From Chitinophagaceae bacterium (GTDB taxonomy: Bacteria; Bacteroidota; Bacteroidia; Chitinophagales; Chitinophagaceae): DNA of 64,000 nt. Below are positions 61,075 to 64,000 of this stretch, in pieces (position 1 is the stretch's first letter; every line of letters begins with the position of its first letter). A model generated the notes under the pieces. It ran no database searches, was not told the DNA's origin, and saw only the letters and a program-made list of their open reading frames with translations. The stretch is taken from NCBI GenBank assembly GCA_016721725.1, contig JADKHN010000006.1, positions 558,001-622,000 of the forward strand. Reading direction: 5' to 3'. The position numbers were made by a program, and so were the translations under genes.

Positions 61075-64000
61075 CTACCTTACGATAATGATCTTGAAAC
61101 TGGCCGATTCCTGGTCGTTGTAGATACGTATCAGGTAATGTCCTCCGGGCAGATCCGGCAAATTGACCGGCAGGTTGATGCCGTAATACAGTCCGCTGTA
61201 GTGCATTCTTTTAATGATCTTACCGTCGCCGTTGATCAGTTCCATATTGAATTCCTTATACACATCCGAATAGAACCCGATCCTGAAAATACCATTACTG
61301 GGGTTCGGCATAATGCGTATCGCATCAGTGAAAACATTATGACGTTCGATGCAGTTGTTAACGGTTACATTCACAGAAGCAGCACCGCCGCAACCTGTCG
61401 CGATTGTATAAGTGAGGTTTGTCACCCCTACCCCTGCTGCAACCGGGTCGAACCGGTTGGTACCGGCAATGATTCCCCTGCCGCTCCAGGTTCCGCCAGC
61501 CGGCCAGGCAACCAGCGTGGTGATCGTATCGGTAAAACATATCCGGGGTGGTACCAGGTTCAGATTGAATGGTGTTCCCGGATTGACGGTGATGGTAAAC
61601 ACAACCGGAGAGCCCGTACAGTTGATGCCACCCGCCAGGTAAACCGGCGTAACAGTTATCGTTGCCGTTACAACGAATGCATTGGCATTAACTGCATTGA
61701 AAGACGGAATATTGCCCGTTCCGCCGGCAGCTAGTCCGATACTGGTATTATTGTTTGTCCAGTTAAAGGTGAGGGTGCCACCTGTCGTTGGTGATGTGAA
61801 GTTCACGGCTGATGTGCCCGAACCGTTACATACCACCTGGTTGGATGGTTGATTGATCAATGGCGTTGGATTGACGGTGATCACAAAGCTGGCAGATGTA
61901 CCGGTGCAACCATTCGCTGATGGCGTAACCGAGATCGTACCGCTGATCGGTGCATTAGTTCCGTTAAGAGCTGTGAAAGCTGGAATATTGCCTGTTCCTC
62001 CCGAGCTTAACCCGATGGCGTTATTACTGTTCGTCCAGTTGTAAGTGGTACCTGCAACCAACCCGCTAAAGTTGACCGGCATGGTATTGGCACCGTTGCA
62101 AACAACCTGGTTACCTACGGCGTTTACTTTCGCGGTTGGTTTGACCGTGATCGTAAAGCTGACCGGTGAACCGGTACAGGCGATGCCGCCACTGCTGTAA
62201 ACTGACGTTACGGTTACTGTAGCTGTCACCGGAGCACTTGAATTATTGATGGCAGTGAAGGAAGGGATATTACCCGTTCCCGCTGCCGTTAACCCAACGG
62301 ACGTGTTGTCATTGGTCCAGGCATATACCGCACCCGTGACTGGTCCGGTGATGATGACTGGTAAGGTACCGGTGCCATTACATAAGATCTGGTTGGCGAT
62401 CGGATTGATCACCGGTGTTGGATTAACCGTGATCGTGAAACTTACCTGTATACCTGCACAGACACCATTTTGTGGCGTTATGGTGATTGTCGCCACAACC
62501 GGCCCGGAACCGTTGTTGATTGCGGTAAAGGATGGGATACTTCCGGTACCCAGGGCTGAAAGTCCGATCGAAGGCTGGCTATTGGTCCAGGTGAAATAAA
62601 CACCCGGTGCAGGTGTGACCAATATAACAGGCGCTGTTGGTGTTCCATTGCAAATCACCTGGTTGGTGGGATAAGGCTGTGCCAGTGTTGGCGGCGGGTT
62701 CACCGTAATGGTGAAGGATACGGGAGTGCCGGTGCAGCTGACTCCGCCGTTATTGTACACAGGCGTCACCGTTATTGTAGCAACCTGCGGCGTATTGCCG
62801 ATGTTGATCGCCGTGAAAGACGGGATATTGCCCGTACCACTGGCGGCCAGCCCGATGGAAGTATTGTTGTTGGACCAGTTATACGTCATGGTGCCGCCTG
62901 TTACGACAGTGCTGAAGTTGACGGCTGCGGTCGGTGTATTGTTACATACAACCTGGTTACCCACGGCATTCATCGTCACCGGCGGATTCACCAAAACCGT
63001 AGCTGTTACAGGCGTACCCGGTGTGCAACCCCCAACCGTTGGCGTGATGGTAAAGGTTACCGTTACCGGCGCATTCGTTGTATTGACCAGTGCACCGCTG
63101 ATATTGCCAGTGCCGCTGGCCGGGATACCTGTTACGGTTCCGGTATTGTTCCTTGTCCAGTTGAAAACCGTTCCGCTTACCGTGCCGGTGACAGCAATGG
63201 TTGTGATGCTGGCACCCGAGCAGGTTGTCTGCGCAGAAGGCGTGGCATTCGCATCGGGCGAAGGATTGACAAGCACGGTAGCCGTGATGGGCGTACCTGT
63301 GCAGCCATTGGCCGTAGCCGCTATGGTAAAGGTAACCGTTACCGGTGAGCCCGTGATATTCGTAAGTGTTCCGCTGATATCTCCCGAACCGCTTGCCGGG
63401 ATGCCTGTTACGGTGGCGGTATTGTTTCGTGTCCAGTTGTAGGTTGCCCCGCCGACATTACCTGTCAGTACGATCGCAGTGATGGCCTGACCGGAACAGG
63501 TCGTTTGTGAAGCAGGCGTGGCCACTGAGCCCGGTGCAGGCGTAACCGTTACTGCTTTGGATGTTGCCGTTGCCGCGGTACACCCATTGGCATTATTGTA
63601 ATTAACAGATACGCTCTGCGCTCCCACCGTGTTCCATGTTATGGAAATGGTATTGGTGCCTGCGCCTGCCGTGATGTTGCCACCTGAAGAAACACTCCAG
63701 GAATAACCGGACATACCTGTCTCGGTGGTATAGGTCACGTTCGTTGTGCCAACGCAAACAGATGAAAGTCCGGATATCGTTGGTACAGGAAGTGCGTTCA
63801 CGGTAACCGCTTTGGATGTTGCCGTTGCTGCGGTACATCCATTGGCATTGGTATAATTAACAGATACACTCTGCGCACCTACCGTATTCCAGGTCACGGA
63901 AATGGTATTGGTACCTGCGCCAGCTGTGATGTTACCACCTGCTGAAACGGTCCACAAATAACCGGTCATTCCGGCCTGTGTCGAATAGATGACGTTCGTG
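61075..64000 (-). CDS. Very large PKD/Ig-like repeat protein with T9SS sorting domain (5' end outside window)
   Basis: The frame is open to the right edge, giving about 975 residues of the C-terminal part. It holds two ~80-residue modules (GYSWSVSSGGNITAGAGTNTISITWNTVGAQSVSVNY) followed by about eight ~85-90-residue modules of the PKD-like form NQVVCNG-x-x-T/NWTNNNTSIGLAA-x-GTGNIPSFTA/ITVTP...SFTITVNP. A GTWSGRGIIAGTNRFDP module precedes the C-terminal T9SS type A sorting domain (IRIMPNPSNGIFRIGFYSD...GHYLIRIYNDQESASFKIIIVR). Near-identical modules suggest expansion by recombination. Likely a surface adhesin or gliding-related filament. Confidence 0.9.
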   Translation of the reverse strand, partial: TNVIYSTQAGMTGYLWTVSAGGNITAGAGTNTISVTWNTVGAQSVSVNYTNANGCTAATATSKAVTVNALPVPTISGLSSVCVGTTNVTYTTETGMSGYSWSVSSGGNITAGAGTNTISITWNTVGAQSVSVNYNNANGCTAATATSKAVTVTPAPGSVATPASQTTCSGQAITAIVLTGNVGGATYNWTRNNTATVTGIPASGSGDISGTLTNITGSPVTVTFTIAATANGCTGTPITATVLVNPSPDANATPSAQTTCSGASITTIAVTGTVSGTVFNWTRNNTGTVTGIPASGTGNISGALVNTTNAPVTVTFTITPTVGGCTPGTPVTATVLVNPPVTMNAVGNQVVCNNTPTAAVNFSTVVTGGTMTYNWSNNNTSIGLAASGTGNIPSFTAINIGNTPQVATITVTPVYNNGGVSCTGTPVSFTITVNPPPTLAQPYPTNQVICNGTPTAPVILVTPAPGVYFTWTNSQPSIGLSALGTGSIPSFTAINNGSGPVVATITITPQNGVCAGIQVSFTITVNPTPVINPIANQILCNGTGTLPVIITGPVTGAVYAWTNDNTSVGLTAAGTGNIPSFTAINNSSAPVTATVTVTSVYSSGGIACTGSPVSFTITVKPTAKVNAVGNQVVCNGANTMPVNFSGLVAGTTYNWTNSNNAIGLSSGGTGNIPAFTALNGTNAPISGTISVTPSANGCTGTSASFVITVNPTPLINQPSNQVVCNGSGTSAVNFTSPTTGGTLTFNWTNNNTSIGLAAGGTGNIPSFNAVNANAFVVTATITVTPVYLAGGINCTGSPVVFTITVNPGTPFNLNLVPPRICFTDTITTLVAWPAGGTWSGRGIIAGTNRFDPVAAGVGVTNLTYTIATGCGGAASVNVTVNNCIERHNVFTDAIRIMPNPSNGIFRIGFYSDVYKEFNMELINGDGKIIKRMHYSGLYYGINLPVNLPDLPGGHYLIRIYNDQESASFKIIIVR

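Noticed and set aside
62708..63442. Antisense frame over the PKD-like protein rich in VT and PV
   Set aside because: Product of the Thr/Val-rich sense repeats; no independent support.

Overview
This window looks like the chromosome of a Bacteroidota bacterium, most likely family Chitinophagaceae or a close relative. The supporting signs are several secreted proteins ending in type IX secretion (T9SS) sorting domains, TonB-dependent receptors of the OMP_b-brl type, an OmpA protein with thrombospondin type 3 repeats, the futalosine-pathway enzyme MqnA, -7 promoter boxes of the TAnnTTTG form, and many Bacteroidota-style dispersed repeats. All calls are from reading the sequence; no database search was run.

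Layout. 1-5.2 kb: tail of an unknown gene, an OmpA/TSP3 outer-membrane protein, a secreted subtilase interrupted by an amber codon, a DinB-fold protein and an M23 peptidase. 5.2-8.7 kb: a clearly AT-richer island with a two-gene block bounded by integron-cassette-like ends, a Dam-type methyltransferase cut off before its catalytic motif, a frameshifted membrane protein and a DGQHR-domain protein. 8.7-13.2 kb: a subclass B1 metallo-beta-lactamase with two frameshifts, a KOW protein, a tail-specific protease, tRNA-His with a short T-arm, and a DUF445 protein. 13.3-21.2 kb: a TonB-dependent receptor, then a coupled YfhO / methyltransferase / glycosyltransferase trio. 21.2-31.6 kb: a lipoprotein and a tightly packed ten-gene minus-strand operon for surface-glycan synthesis. 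It makes a CDP-4-keto-6-deoxyhexose and has an epimerase, a C-methyltransferase, a reductase, two further methyltransferase-like enzymes and three GT2 glycosyltransferases. The GDP-L-fucose genes gmd-fcl diverge from it. 33.7-45 kb: mostly housekeeping genes (mqnA, purB, prfC, an ABC permease, tsaD, trmN6-like, a LYS1-like dehydrogenase, hscB, tRNA-Leu). 46-49.3 kb: a TPR protein, then a REP-associated tyrosine transposase (RAYT) embedded in paired palindromic repeats and local duplications. 49.3-64 kb: a frameshifted galM, a pentapeptide-repeat protein, and a run of large secreted proteins (DUF11, lipocalin-like, NHL, glycine-rich and PKD-like), with a TonB-receptor remnant between the last two.

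Strongest observations: the RAYT/REP locus with its duplications; the cassette-like block at 5383-6287; tsaD whose 5' end lies in an ATTCAAC heptamer tract with no canonical start codon; the CDP-branched-sugar operon; and the B1 metallo-beta-lactamase whose six zinc ligands are all present but spread over three reading frames. At least seven loci carry single-base length changes, often in homopolymers, so assembly error has to be weighed against real gene decay throughout.
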